Notes: generated from the sequence alone by a model not told the origin. A stretch of DNA of 10,844 bases from Bacteroidota bacterium (GCA_023488865.1 JAMDDG010000157.1:1-10844); one strand, 5' to 3'. Numbered from the stretch's first letter, positions 1 to 6,781 are shown. A program made the numbers and translations.

Positions 1-135
1 TTCTACTCATTCTTTGGCACCTGCAAAAAGAACAACGTGAATCCGTATGAGTGGCTCAAAAAGGTATTGGAAATAATCCCGGAATATCCGGCCAATAAAA
101 TCGGGGACTTGTTACCCCAGAACCTCATACTTTAA
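1..135 (+). CDS. tnpC: IS66-family transposase (TnpC), C-terminal 44 residues
   Basis: Frame 1 is open from the window edge to a TAA at 133-135. It reads YSFFGTCKKNNVNPYEWLKK, then VLEIIPEYPANKIGDLLPQ and NLIL. This is the short C-terminal domain that closes IS66 transposases, whose usual form is a Y-S-x-x-G-T-x-K-x-N-x-V-x-P-x-x-W-L block followed by a D-x-L-L-P motif. The DDE catalytic core would lie upstream, outside the window. It acts in cut-and-paste movement of the element. The family call rests on motif recall only. Whether the full gene is intact cannot be seen. Confidence 0.8.
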   Translation, partial: FYSFFGTCKKNNVNPYEWLKKVLEIIPEYPANKIGDLLPQNLIL

Positions 136-211
136 TCCCTAACATTTTTTTCGTCCAAACTCACAACATAGCCATCAGAGGTCAAGATGGGTTGGTAGGA
201 CGGATACTTTC
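1..211 (+). mobile_element. Right part of an IS66-family insertion sequence (cut by window edge)
   Basis: The first 135 bases encode the end of an IS66-type transposase. The roughly 75 bp after it are non-coding and carry nested inverted segments: CGTCC (152-156) with GGACG (198-202), and CCATC (172-176) with GATGG (186-190). IS66 ends usually begin GTAA and close TTAC. The stretch CGGATACTTTC at 201-211 is the best candidate for the terminal inverted repeat, but the left end is outside the window, so the boundary is an estimate. No target-site duplication can be tested. Confidence 0.6.
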
Positions 212-479
212 ATCCAAATATCATTACTGATTTATTTTGCCCAAAGTTGAGTTCTCTCAGATATATCGAACTACCCTCCCGGTTTTACATTTTAGCAAGT
301 TCAACAATAATCTTATCAAGCAACAGGATGCTGTTTTTCCGCTTTATGCACTGTTTGTAATATTTCGAGAACTGGTTAGTCGCGACTATTTCGTATATAA
401 ATTCCGTTACCCTTCAAAAAATAGGGGTATTTAATGCAAATTTTTGTTTATAGATTTGTTGAAATCTTATAAACACCAA
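212..479. other. Intergenic stretch after the IS end, no supported gene
   Basis: A 65-codon frame at 237-434 opens only with TTG, has no ribosome binding site, resembles nothing I know, and is probably chance. A TAGATTTG at 451-458 matches the Bacteroidota -7 element perfectly and would drive the small gene starting at 480. I see no clear TTTG at the right distance upstream, so the promoter is tentative. Nothing else is recognisable. Confidence 0.4.
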
Positions 480-686
480 ATGAATGAACAGGATTTTATC
501 GGAAAAAAGGCTTCCTTTATTTTTCATGACTATGATGGATCTGAAATTAATCGAGTCGGTATAATAATTGGATTTGAAGATTATATCATTGAGAGCGGTA
601 GTTACTTGGTTAAGATTATTTGCAGTGATGGAAATGAATATTTGGAACCACTTGATTCTTTAATCTTGATAGAGGAAACGGAATAA
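480..686 (+). CDS. Small hypothetical protein, possible SH3-like beta barrel, 68 aa
   Basis: The frame is also open from a TTG at 444, but I prefer the ATG at 480. The possible -7 promoter element TAGATTTG (451-458) lies between the two, and the segment before the ATG is not protein-like. The product starts MNEQDFIGKKASF and ends LDSLILIEETE. It alternates hydrophobic and polar residues with Gly turns (G-K-K-A-x-F, D-G-S, V-G-I-I-I-G, S-D-G-N-E-Y), suggesting an all-beta fold such as a small SH3-like barrel. That is an inference from pattern only; I recognise no family. No signal peptide or membrane segment is seen. It stands alone between the IS66 remnant and the minus-strand nuclease, so context gives no function. 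Confidence 0.5.
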   Translation: MNEQDFIGKKASFIFHDYDGSEINRVGIIIGFEDYIIESGSYLVKIICSDGNEYLEPLDSLILIEETE

Positions 687-849
687 TTCAATGCCCTCCG
701 ACTGTATCTATGTATAGCACGGTGAGTTTTTGAGATTCTATACCCGTCTTCCAGATGAGGCAATTAACAAATCTGATCTAGTCCGTCATCGAATGAAAAA
801 ACTAAACATTTCCACTCGATCTTGTAAATCAGAATACTTCTCGTATTAA
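687..849. other. Intergenic, with a possible 43-codon gene fragment
   Basis: Between the small hypothetical gene and the convergent nuclease gene, the plus frame 718-849 is open after a TAG at 715-717 and ends in TAA at 847-849. The translation (HGEFLRFYTRLPDEAINKSD, continuing to SEYFSY) has a protein-like composition but no start codon near its beginning and no family I recognise. It could be the tail of a decayed gene or chance. Confidence 0.2.
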
Positions 850-1809
850 TTATTCCGAATTTGGTAATATGTATAGAATGTTACGAATTATTTCTTTTTC
901 TATGCCCCAGTTCAGCGATGCGATTAGTTTATCATACGTTATATGATATTCTTGATTCTTGATTTTCGTCAGCCAATTTACATTACCCCCTGAAGAAGCT
1001 TGTGCAAACCAGACAGGAATTGATTGTGCGTATACAAATTCTGTCGAAGAGAGGGTGAAGCTGGAAATAATATGTGTATCAGTCACTACAGAACTTTCAT
1101 TCATAGGAAGTGAAAAAAAGAATGAAAACAAATCGGAATCAATATCTTTAATCTCTATTCCATCTTTACCAGTATAATAAATTGATTCTACAATAGCTTG
1201 CCATGATATTTTATCACCTTTCTTGTCAATTATTTTGTCTTTTCTGAATTTGAAGTGAACCCCTATTTCAGCATAAGGAACTACACAGTAATCTCCAGCC
1301 AGTTTTGATATTAAATTTTGACAAATTGCAGTGGAAAAATCAATTTTGTAATTGGTAAAGGGATTTTTAAAGTGCTTTAATTCGAACAATGTCCAGATGT
1401 CGATACTACGCCATTTCCAGGCAATTAATATCGGGATACCTGTCACACGAGAATAATTAATAAGTCCTTGATAATAAGTATTTGTCCAACTAAGTTTATC
1501 GTCCTTGCTTGTCTTAATTTCGATTAAATACGATTTTTCTACTCCGTTGTCATTAAATACGACAAAAAGATCAGGAATTGTGAAATTCCTCTTTGCTGAC
1601 GGTACAATGAGCATTTGATCGAGTTTGTGAATTAATGAGCATTTCCCCAACCAATTCAAAATATAAATAAACTCTTCTTCCTGTACTAATCCGTTGTTTA
1701 ATTGCTTGACTCTTTCGACCAATGTGTGTGGATCACTATCCCAACCAAGTTCATTTAAAACTGATTGAATTGTCCGCGCTTGGTCGTCAATGCTATTAGA
1801 TTGTATCAT
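850..1809 (-). CDS. Putative PD-(D/E)XK-superfamily nuclease, 319 aa
   Basis: The core of the nuclease fold is visible: PD at residues 79-80, a short strand and turn, then E-I-K at 97-99 (LIEIKTSK), followed by Q114 in YYQGLINYS and the strand IPILIAWKW. This order (PD, ExK, downstream Q) is typical of PD-(D/E)XK endonucleases and restriction-like enzymes; D80, E97 and K99 would bind metal and catalyse phosphodiester cleavage. The first 70 residues are helical; the 200 after the core have no motif I know. No transmembrane segment or signal peptide is seen, so it should be cytoplasmic. It starts at ATG 1809 with only a weak upstream purine run. It is monocistronic, with no methylase or specificity subunit in the window, so a classic restriction system is not supported. 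A role in defence or DNA repair is inference. Confidence 0.7.
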   Translation of the reverse strand: MIQSNSIDDQARTIQSVLNELGWDSDPHTLVERVKQLNNGLVQEEEFIYILNWLGKCSLIHKLDQMLIVPSAKRNFTIPDLFVVFNDNGVEKSYLIEIKTSKDDKLSWTNTYYQGLINYSRVTGIPILIAWKWRSIDIWTLFELKHFKNPFTNYKIDFSTAICQNLISKLAGDYCVVPYAEIGVHFKFRKDKIIDKKGDKISWQAIVESIYYTGKDGIEIKDIDSDLFSFFFSLPMNESSVVTDTHIISSFTLSSTEFVYAQSIPVWFAQASSGGNVNWLTKIKNQEYHITYDKLIASLNWGIEKEIIRNILYILPNSE

Positions 1810-2096
1810 GATAAAATTTTCCGCTGTATTTTGATCATAAATGAATTCCTTTTGAAATATTGACCAATACTTACAATAATGTAGAGAAGCAGTTCGTTTC
1901 CAAACAATAACTATTTGTTGTTTTGGATTAATGATATCGAAACATTGATTTTATGTTTTTCAACCACAATAGACATTTCAGTGATCATCATATTAGCTAT
2001 TTTTCCTGATCAGAAACATTAATATTTCCCAGCTAGTGCAGATCTGTGATCCGATTCAATACTTCCATCATCCCTGCTATATAAAGTAACTGTCGG
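1810..2096. other. AT-rich intergenic region upstream of the nuclease gene
   Basis: About 290 bp with no open frame that looks like a gene and no RNA gene I recognise. It must hold the promoter of the minus-strand nuclease gene. I looked for the reverse of TAnnTTTG (CAAAnnTA) and found only poor matches, such as CAATACTTA at 1865-1873, so I call no promoter. Confidence 0.35.
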
Positions 2097-2178
2097 AGCT
2101 GGCGGAAGAGCTCATAGAGATTACAAATCTCTGATTAAATGGTGCAGATTGCAAATCCGCACCCGCGGCCAGCCAGCT
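2097..2178. repeat. REP-like structured element: two related hairpins inside a 7-bp closing stem
   Basis: The outer stem is AGCTGGC (2097-2103) with GCCAGCT (2172-2178), a perfect 7 bp. Inside it, hairpin 1 (2116-2132) has perfect 7-nt arms around ACA, and hairpin 2 (2141-2163) has 10-nt arms around GCA with one mismatch. Both hairpins share the core GATT-RCA-AATC, so they look like copies of one palindromic unit. The single mismatch in hairpin 2 is A-C if the plus strand is transcribed but a U-G wobble on the minus strand. The minus strand is also the direction of the pentapeptide gene ending just upstream in that sense. This architecture fits a dispersed REP-type element or a structured 3' UTR. 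I infer this from structure; copy number in the genome is unknown. Confidence 0.5.
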
Positions 2179-2273
2179 TTTAGGCATATCCTGATGCGCT
2201 GACTATTCAAGCCGAAGCATCCATTACACCAGCACAGTCTTCCGTTTTTCACAACATAACTTAGCTTATTGTG

Positions 2274-2329
2274 AAACCTTGACAGATTATTCCGCTGCAA
2301 ATTTGCAGCGGAATAATCTGTCAAGGTTT
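2274..2329. terminator. Perfect 56-bp palindrome, probable terminator, overlapping a stop codon
   Basis: Bases 2274-2301 and 2302-2329 are exact reverse complements (28-nt arms, no spacer), centred on GCAAA/TTTGC. The plus-strand side runs into a T tract ending at 2334, a strong intrinsic-terminator shape for plus-strand transcripts. On the minus strand the hairpin is followed by only three Ts, so termination there is less certain. It contains the TGA (2321-2323) of the pentapeptide gene, so it lies in that transcript's end. It could also be a REP-type insertion that supplied the stop. Confidence 0.6.
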
Positions 2330-3586
2330 TTTTTGGGCTAATTCTTTCAAGTTTCGATGTTTCATTTTCTTGGATTGCTTTACTTGAAAGCCAAATAATC
2401 CATTAGATAATTTATGCATAAATAAGTGAAAGCTGTTAATGTCAGTATTGTCGAAGACTGTTTTATTTAGATTTACTCCAACAAACCAAGAATATAATAA
2501 TTCAACATTAGTCAATTTTGCATGACATAGGTTTGCATGGTTAAAAATCGCGTATCTAAAATTAGAATCAACTATTTGAGAGGAGAATAAGTCTGCAGAT
2601 AGAATAGTATGCAAAAAAGAAGAACCCGATATTCTAATCCTGCTCATATCAGCACCAGAAAAATCAGCATAGTCAAATGTTGACTTATGAAATACCGCAT
2701 TTTTGAATACACAGGAACCTATATCCTTATTTTTAGATAAATCAACATAAAATAAATGTGCACGACTGAAATCAGTATTACTAATTTTAGCTCCTTTAAA
2801 ATTCACATTTAAAAACTTTGCATCATTAAAATATGAATTTTCAATTTTTGAATTATAAAAATTAACCTCTCTCAGATGTGAATTTTTAAAACTTGCACGT
2901 CTTATTAATGCATCCGTAAAATCTAAACTACAAGTACCATATTCAATATTTTCAAATTTTGTTTCAATCAATTCACATCCGCCAAAATTTGCATCAGTGA
3001 GCATATTCTCATTTAGGTTTGCACCATAAAGATTCGATCCGCCAAAATTTACTTTATCACCTCTTATACCTCGCAAATTAGCATCAGTAAGATTCGAATT
3101 TGAGAAATTTGAACCGCTTACATAAGACTGATTTAACTTTGCCCCACCTAAATAAGCACGAACCAATTTTGCATTTGTAAGAATTACATACGCCAGGTTT
3201 GCTTCACTAATTTTAGCATATGAAAGATTCGCATTTGAAAGATTGGCATGGGCTAAATTTGCAAAATATAATTGGGTATATGAAAGATCAGCATTAGACA
3301 AGTTTGCCTTGGTGAGATTTGCACAACAGAGATCCGCACCAGTGAGGTCGGCATTTGTAAGATTTGCTTCACAAAAATTAGCATAACGTAGATTTGCACC
3401 AATTAATTTAGTAGATGATAGATCTACTTGGTAAAAATTTAAACCTTGTAGTTTTGCATTAGATAAGTCAACTCCATTCAATTTCACATTTTTAAGATTA
3501 GGAATAAACTTATTTCCATTTTCTAATGATCCATCATCAGAATAATGGCCTTGCAATAATTTCAAAATAATTTCTTCATCACTCAT
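2321..3586 (-). CDS. Pentapeptide-repeat protein, 421 aa
   Basis: Residues about 31-385 are built from tandem five-residue repeats of the form A(N/D)LXX. They are cleanest at 64-135 (for example GANLRYANFCEANLTNADLT) and more degenerate after residue 170. Such repeats fold into a right-handed quadrilateral beta helix. Family members have varied roles (DNA mimicry against gyrase, binding scaffolds), and many have none assigned. The N-terminal 30 residues are acidic and non-repeat; the C-terminal 36 are basic (KQSKKMKHRNLKELAQKKP). No signal peptide is seen. An irregular stretch, RGIRGDKVN (172-180), breaks the repeat. The start ATG at 3586 has no clear Shine-Dalgarno site. The gene follows the TPR gene and a DUF2971 remnant on the same strand with short gaps, so one transcript is likely. 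The last codons and stop lie in or beside the 56-bp palindrome, so the C-terminus may have been altered by it. Confidence 0.9.
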   Translation of the reverse strand: MSDEEIILKLLQGHYSDDGSLENGNKFIPNLKNVKLNGVDLSNAKLQGLNFYQVDLSSTKLIGANLRYANFCEANLTNADLTGADLCCANLTKANLSNADLSYTQLYFANLAHANLSNANLSYAKISEANLAYVILTNAKLVRAYLGGAKLNQSYVSGSNFSNSNLTDANLRGIRGDKVNFGGSNLYGANLNENMLTDANFGGCELIETKFENIEYGTCSLDFTDALIRRASFKNSHLREVNFYNSKIENSYFNDAKFLNVNFKGAKISNTDFSRAHLFYVDLSKNKDIGSCVFKNAVFHKSTFDYADFSGADMSRIRISGSSFLHTILSADLFSSQIVDSNFRYAIFNHANLCHAKLTNVELLYSWFVGVNLNKTVFDNTDINSFHLFMHKLSNGLFGFQVKQSKKMKHRNLKELAQKKP

Positions 3587-3612
3587 ATTAATAACTTTAT
3601 AACTGTTTAAAT

Positions 3613-3735
3613 CTAATTTGCTGTCAGTAACCTTCGATGATTAATATCGTTCCAATCTCTATATTTATACAAAATAGGAGGTAATTCTATTTCGTTAAAA
3701 CCAACTTCTTCGATCTTAAAATTTGTAATATTCAT
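3613..3735 (-). pseudogene. N-terminal remnant of a DUF2971-family gene (40 codons)
   Basis: A 40-codon frame starts at ATG 3735 and stops at TAG 3613-3615. Its ATG overlaps the TPR gene's TGA as ATGA, the usual sign of translational coupling. The product is MNITNFKIEEVGF, then NEIELPPILYKYRDWNDIN and HRRLLTAN. The LYKYRDW...H-R-R-L-L-T-x-N block is how DUF2971 proteins typically begin; they normally go on with an ELYF-A-SP...FNDPFD segment for another 200 or more residues. None of that continuation is seen in any frame, because the pentapeptide gene starts 26 bp after the stop. I read it as a DUF2971 gene lost by internal deletion, leaving its coupled start behind. The alternative is a genuine small protein. 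DUF2971 function is unknown. Confidence 0.55.
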
Positions 3736-5399
3736 TTTAAGTTAGTTCTGATTAATTGCATAATGACTTCATTTTCCGCTTCTTGTCGAAAAATGAGAAC
3801 TTCAGCCAAATTCGGTTCAATCTTAATTGCTTTGTCAAAATCTGCCACCGCTTCTTTGAATTTTTTGAGTTCCATTTTTGCTTTACCCCTGATAAGATAT
3901 GCCTCCGCACATTCCTTGTCCATTTTTATGGCATGCGTGCAGTCCCTAATCGCACCGGAGAAATCTTTCATTTCGAATTTTGCCGATGCACGGCCGGAAT
4001 AGGCATCGCAAAAATATGGGTTGAGCTGTATATTCAAAGTATAATCATCAATGGCAGCGGAAAATTCGCCTGATTCTTTTCGTAAAGAGGCTCTGTTGAA
4101 ATAGGTTAAGTCGAGAAAAATTTCTACATCCCCCATGTCTTCAGAATCCAGCTGATTGCCCATTTCAATGATTTGATTGTAATCGTCATTAGCGCCTTGC
4201 AGGTCGCCGAGAGAATGTTTCGCAATGCCTCTGCAGTAATAAGCTTCAACAAAATCCGGATCTATTTTCAAGGCCTGATTGTAGTCTTCAATAGCGCCGG
4301 GATAATCCTTTAAATCCCAATCCTTTAGTTTGCCCCTCTTAAAATAGGTTTCTGAATTGCCCGGTTTTAGTTTAATTATTTTGGAGTAGTCGGCGATGGC
4401 TCCGGAATAATCGTGGAGCGCATCCTTTATTTTGGCATTCTCTTCATAGGCCTCTATATTCTCCGGATCAATTTCCAGCAAAATTGCGAAGTCCGCAAGC
4501 GCTCCCTGGAAGTCAGACAAATGCTTTTTCGCCAATCCCCTGCCAAAATAGGCATCCGTTAACAGCCCGTTGATAATGTCCTGCACGGCACCATCGACTT
4601 CCAGAGAATGAGATTCCGCATCAATATTTTCAAAACCAACCTCGCCTTCAATATATCTCCTGATGTATTCAACTGTGCTTAAAGGCTCTAATTCAATTAC
4701 TTTGGTGAAATCTTCGATGGCGCCGGCTTCATCACCGATACCGGATCTGGCGCCACCTCTTGCCAGGTAGGCTTCCCGGCAGGCCGGATTCAATTTGATC
4801 GCCTGTGTAAGATCGGATCTTGCACCAGAATAATCCGAACGTCTTTTTTTTGCCTTACCTCTTTTGCAATAAAGCAGATAATTGTTTGGATCTGCTTTTA
4901 TGGCTTTGGTGTTTTCGATCACTGCAAGTACGTAATCACGTATATAGCCATATATGAAATCTTCCCCCTGGAAAAAGGATTTTAGGGCAGGATCTATTTC
5001 GAGGGCATCGGAAAAATCCTCAATGGAGGTTATATAATCTCCAGCTCTATTTCTAACCAAAGCCCTGTGGAATAGTGCAGTCTCATCATTTGGTTTCAGC
5101 TCAAGAGCCTGTGTGAAATCTGTAATTGCTCCAACATAATCATAAACCCTTTTCTTTGCAAGACCTCGATTAAACCAGGTAGAGGCGTCTGAAGGATCAA
5201 TTTCTATTGCTTTGGAATAGTCTTCCATCTCACCGGAGGTGTCATTCAGCTTGTTTCTGGCAAAACCTCTGTTGTTGTAAGCTGCAGCATTGTCAGGTTC
5301 TGCTTCAATTGTTCGGGTAAAATCTGAAATGGCACCCGCATAATCACGAAGGAGAATTTTTTTAATCCCTTCGTTAAATGAAATGGATGCTGTTTCCAT
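3732..5399 (-). CDS. Tetratricopeptide-repeat (TPR) protein, 555 aa, about 13 repeats
   Basis: Nearly the whole chain consists of 34-residue TPR units with the standard pattern: AYxxRGxAK...DYxGAIxDFxxAIExxP. The repeats run from about residue 4 to 540, with breaks near 140-150, 242-280 (a charged insert, YIEGEVGFENIDAESHS) and 415-430. TPR arrays form a superhelix that binds peptides or other proteins, so this is likely a cytoplasmic scaffold or adaptor. There is no signal peptide, transmembrane segment or fused catalytic domain. The start ATG at 5399 lies about 25 bp below a plausible Bacteroidota promoter. It is the first gene of a minus-strand unit, overlaps the DUF2971 remnant by ATGA, and is followed by the pentapeptide gene. 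Pairing two protein-binding repeat proteins in one operon is suggestive, but the sequence does not show what they bind. Confidence 0.9.
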   Translation of the reverse strand: METASISFNEGIKKILLRDYAGAISDFTRTIEAEPDNAAAYNNRGFARNKLNDTSGEMEDYSKAIEIDPSDASTWFNRGLAKKRVYDYVGAITDFTQALELKPNDETALFHRALVRNRAGDYITSIEDFSDALEIDPALKSFFQGEDFIYGYIRDYVLAVIENTKAIKADPNNYLLYCKRGKAKKRRSDYSGARSDLTQAIKLNPACREAYLARGGARSGIGDEAGAIEDFTKVIELEPLSTVEYIRRYIEGEVGFENIDAESHSLEVDGAVQDIINGLLTDAYFGRGLAKKHLSDFQGALADFAILLEIDPENIEAYEENAKIKDALHDYSGAIADYSKIIKLKPGNSETYFKRGKLKDWDLKDYPGAIEDYNQALKIDPDFVEAYYCRGIAKHSLGDLQGANDDYNQIIEMGNQLDSEDMGDVEIFLDLTYFNRASLRKESGEFSAAIDDYTLNIQLNPYFCDAYSGRASAKFEMKDFSGAIRDCTHAIKMDKECAEAYLIRGKAKMELKKFKEAVADFDKAIKIEPNLAEVLIFRQEAENEVIMQLIRTNLK

Positions 5400-5424
5400 A
5401 AGTCAGTGTGCAGGTTTATGGGAA

Positions 5425-5456
5425 CGAATGTATCCATAAATTGGGTGAAATACAAA
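5425..5456 (-). promoter_or_regulatory. Putative Bacteroidota promoter for the TPR operon
   Basis: On the minus strand, TTTG (5456-5453) is followed after 20 bp by TACATTCG (5432-5425), one mismatch from the TAnnTTTG -7 consensus. Transcription would begin around 5418, giving a leader of about 20 nt before the ATG at 5399. The spacing is right and the position sensible. Such short motifs occur by chance in AT-rich DNA. Confidence 0.35.
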
Positions 5457-5461
5457 AGATT

Positions 5462-5687
5462 TGATCAAAAAATATACCTAAATTTAAGTGATCTTCCAGC
5501 TGGTGTGATTATCCGAACAAGCCCCCTGGGCTTCAAGGTAAATAGCCGTGATTGAAACTCATTGAATAGATCAACAAATGCGACCACACACCTCATCCAC
5601 GCCGGGTTTCAGTGTTTCGTTGTCAGAAAATTAGTGAATTGAAGGGCAGCGTTTCGGGAGAAATGAATATTTTGATGATCAAAAAAT
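5462..5687. repeat. 12-bp direct repeat in the divergent intergenic region
   Basis: TGATCAAAAAAT occurs at 5462-5473 and again, identical and in the same orientation, at 5676-5687. One copy sits just upstream of the TPR promoter and the other just before the start of the BRO-N/DinD-like gene. They could be paired binding sites for a regulator of the two divergent genes, or chance in AT-rich DNA. The rest of this region shows no gene or RNA I recognise. Confidence 0.3.
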
Positions 5688-5693
5688 GACAAA

Positions 5694-6554
5694 ATGAGTA
5701 GTATTAAATTATTTGAGAGCAAGCAAATTCGTACGGTTTGGAACGAACAAGACCAAAAATGGTACTTCGTTGTAGAAGATGTTGTTTTGGCTTTAACAGA
5801 CAGCAAAGACCCAAAGCAATATATAAAACGAATGCGCCAGCGTGACGATGAACTCGCCAAAGGGTGGGTACAATTTGTACCCACCCTTCTGGTGGAAACT
5901 GCAGGTGGTAAACAACGTATGGGTTGTGCGAATGCAAAAGGTCTTTTGCGAATTATTCAATCCATTCCATCCCCTAAAGCAGAACCATTTAAGCTATGGT
6001 TGGCGCAGGTAGGCTCCGACAGATTAGATGAAATAGAAAATCCGGAATTAGCCACACAACGAACGCGTGAACTATACAAAATTAAAGGTTATCCCGATGA
6101 CTGGATTGAGAAACGGATGCGAAGTATCGCAATTCGAGAGGAGCTGACAGATGAATGGAAAAACAGAGGCGTAAAGGAAGAAATAGAATATTCAATACTC
6201 ACAGCAGAGATTTCAAAAGCAACTTTCGGTTTGACACCATCAGAGTATAAAAAAGTCAAAGGACTGAAAAGTCAAAACTTGCGTGATCACATGAATGACC
6301 TTGAATTAATCTTTTCAATGCTTGGGGAAGCATCCACAACTAAAGTAACCAGGGCTAAAAATGCAAAAGGGTTTATTGAGAATAAAGTTGCTGCACGAAT
6401 TGGAGGTAAAATAGCTGGAAATGCTCTAAAGGAATTAGAGAAAGAAAGTGGTGAAAAGGTGATAACATCAGAAAATTATTTGCCGGAGAAAAAGAAAACG
6501 CAAGAATTAAAAAAGGGATCAAGAAATTTTGGCACTCCGTTGACTGGAAAATAG
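5694..6554 (+). CDS. BRO-N / DinD-like protein (DNA-damage-inducible or phage antirepressor type), 286 aa
   Basis: Residues about 4-110 form a BRO-N-type DNA-binding domain: IRTVWNEQDQKWYFVVEDV, a D-P-K-Q-Y-I-K stretch, GGKQRMGCANAKGLLRIIQS and an F-K-L-W-L-A motif. The C-terminal part, AKGFIENKVAARIGGKIAGN then ELEKESGEKVITSENYL (224-263), matches the conserved end of DinD-like proteins (x-A-x-x-G-G-x-I-A-G-x-A...L-E...G-x-x-V-x-S-x-x-N-Y-L). DinD of E. coli is LexA-regulated and modulates RecA filaments; BRO-N proteins are also common on phages and mobile elements. Either role is possible here, and I see no obvious SOS box upstream. The ATG at 5694 is chosen because the ATGs just upstream run quickly into stops. 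Length is close to DinD (about 274 aa) and the gene seems intact. It stands alone, divergent from the TPR operon. Confidence 0.8.
   Translation: MSSIKLFESKQIRTVWNEQDQKWYFVVEDVVLALTDSKDPKQYIKRMRQRDDELAKGWVQFVPTLLVETAGGKQRMGCANAKGLLRIIQSIPSPKAEPFKLWLAQVGSDRLDEIENPELATQRTRELYKIKGYPDDWIEKRMRSIAIREELTDEWKNRGVKEEIEYSILTAEISKATFGLTPSEYKKVKGLKSQNLRDHMNDLELIFSMLGEASTTKVTRAKNAKGFIENKVAARIGGKIAGNALKELEKESGEKVITSENYLPEKKKTQELKKGSRNFGTPLTGK
5860..5888. repeat. 29-nt near-perfect palindrome inside the BRO-N/DinD-like gene
   Basis: The arms AAGGGTGGGTACAA (5860-5873) and TTGTACCCACCCTT (5875-5888) are exact reverse complements around a single T. They encode residues about 56-65 (KGWVQFVPTL), where the family usually has a G-W hydrophobic loop before the GGKQ motif. 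The hairpin would be GC-rich and stable in mRNA. It may be coincidental or an operator-like site. Confidence 0.55.
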
Positions 6555-6667
6555 CATATTCAAGTTCAGCGCTTTTCAGCCTTGCATTCCTTCCGTCCGT
6601 AAAGGCCTAATCCCTATTTTCAGAATTCTACCACGGACGGCGTGGCTGGGTTCATTTCGAAAATGAA
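6555..6667. other. Intergenic with two small hairpins
   Basis: After the BRO-N/DinD-like gene, CCACG-GACGG-CGTGG (6631-6645) and TTCATTT-CGA-AAATGAA (6651-6667) can each fold. Neither is followed by a strong T run, so they are weak terminator candidates. The second abuts the stop of the DUF2442 remnant. An 8-bp inverted repeat CCGTCCGT/ACGGACGG (6593-6600, 6633-6640) overlaps the first hairpin. No gene is seen. Confidence 0.3.
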
Positions 6668-6739
6668 TCAGCTGTAATAGAGCGTGTCTGCACTCAATTC
6701 CTGATCGTTTGGCCAGGCGATAAAATAGCCGTTGTTTTT
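6668..6739 (-). pseudogene. 3' fragment of a second DUF2442 gene
   Basis: On the minus strand this encodes KNNGYFIAWPNDQELS then ADTLYYS and TGA, the same protein as the last 23 residues of the intact DUF2442 gene at 7171-7392. The 72 bp differ at only three positions, all synonymous (Asn AAT/AAC, Ala GCG/GCA, Thr ACA/ACG). Upstream of 6739 the resemblance stops, although the frame stays open to an ATG at 6781 with unrelated sequence (MESSYFPLMFEMHT). It is therefore a truncated copy. Synonymous-only differences suggest that both copies were once functional genes. Confidence 0.75.
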
Positions 6740-6781
6740 TGTATGCATTTCAAACATTAGCGGAAAATAACTGCTTTCCAT

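Noticed and set aside
237..434. 65-codon plus-strand frame after the IS66 end.
   Set aside because: TTG start only, no ribosome binding site, no family resemblance; treated as chance.
718..849. 43-codon protein-like frame after the small hypothetical gene.
   Set aside because: It follows an in-frame stop with no start codon near its beginning, and I recognise no family; kept only as a possible remnant.
2097..2178. Possible tRNA: 82 nt with a 7-bp closing stem, and hairpin 2 has a loop like the tRNA-Cys anticodon loop (TTGCAAA).
   Set aside because: There is no T arm with a TTCRANY loop, no D arm and no CCA end, and the two hairpins are variants of each other, which points to a palindromic repeat instead.
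2121..2324. 67-codon minus-strand frame across the palindrome and the REP-like element.
   Set aside because: It starts with TTG inside the palindrome and consists of translated repeat DNA rich in Cys, Arg and Asn; no protein support.
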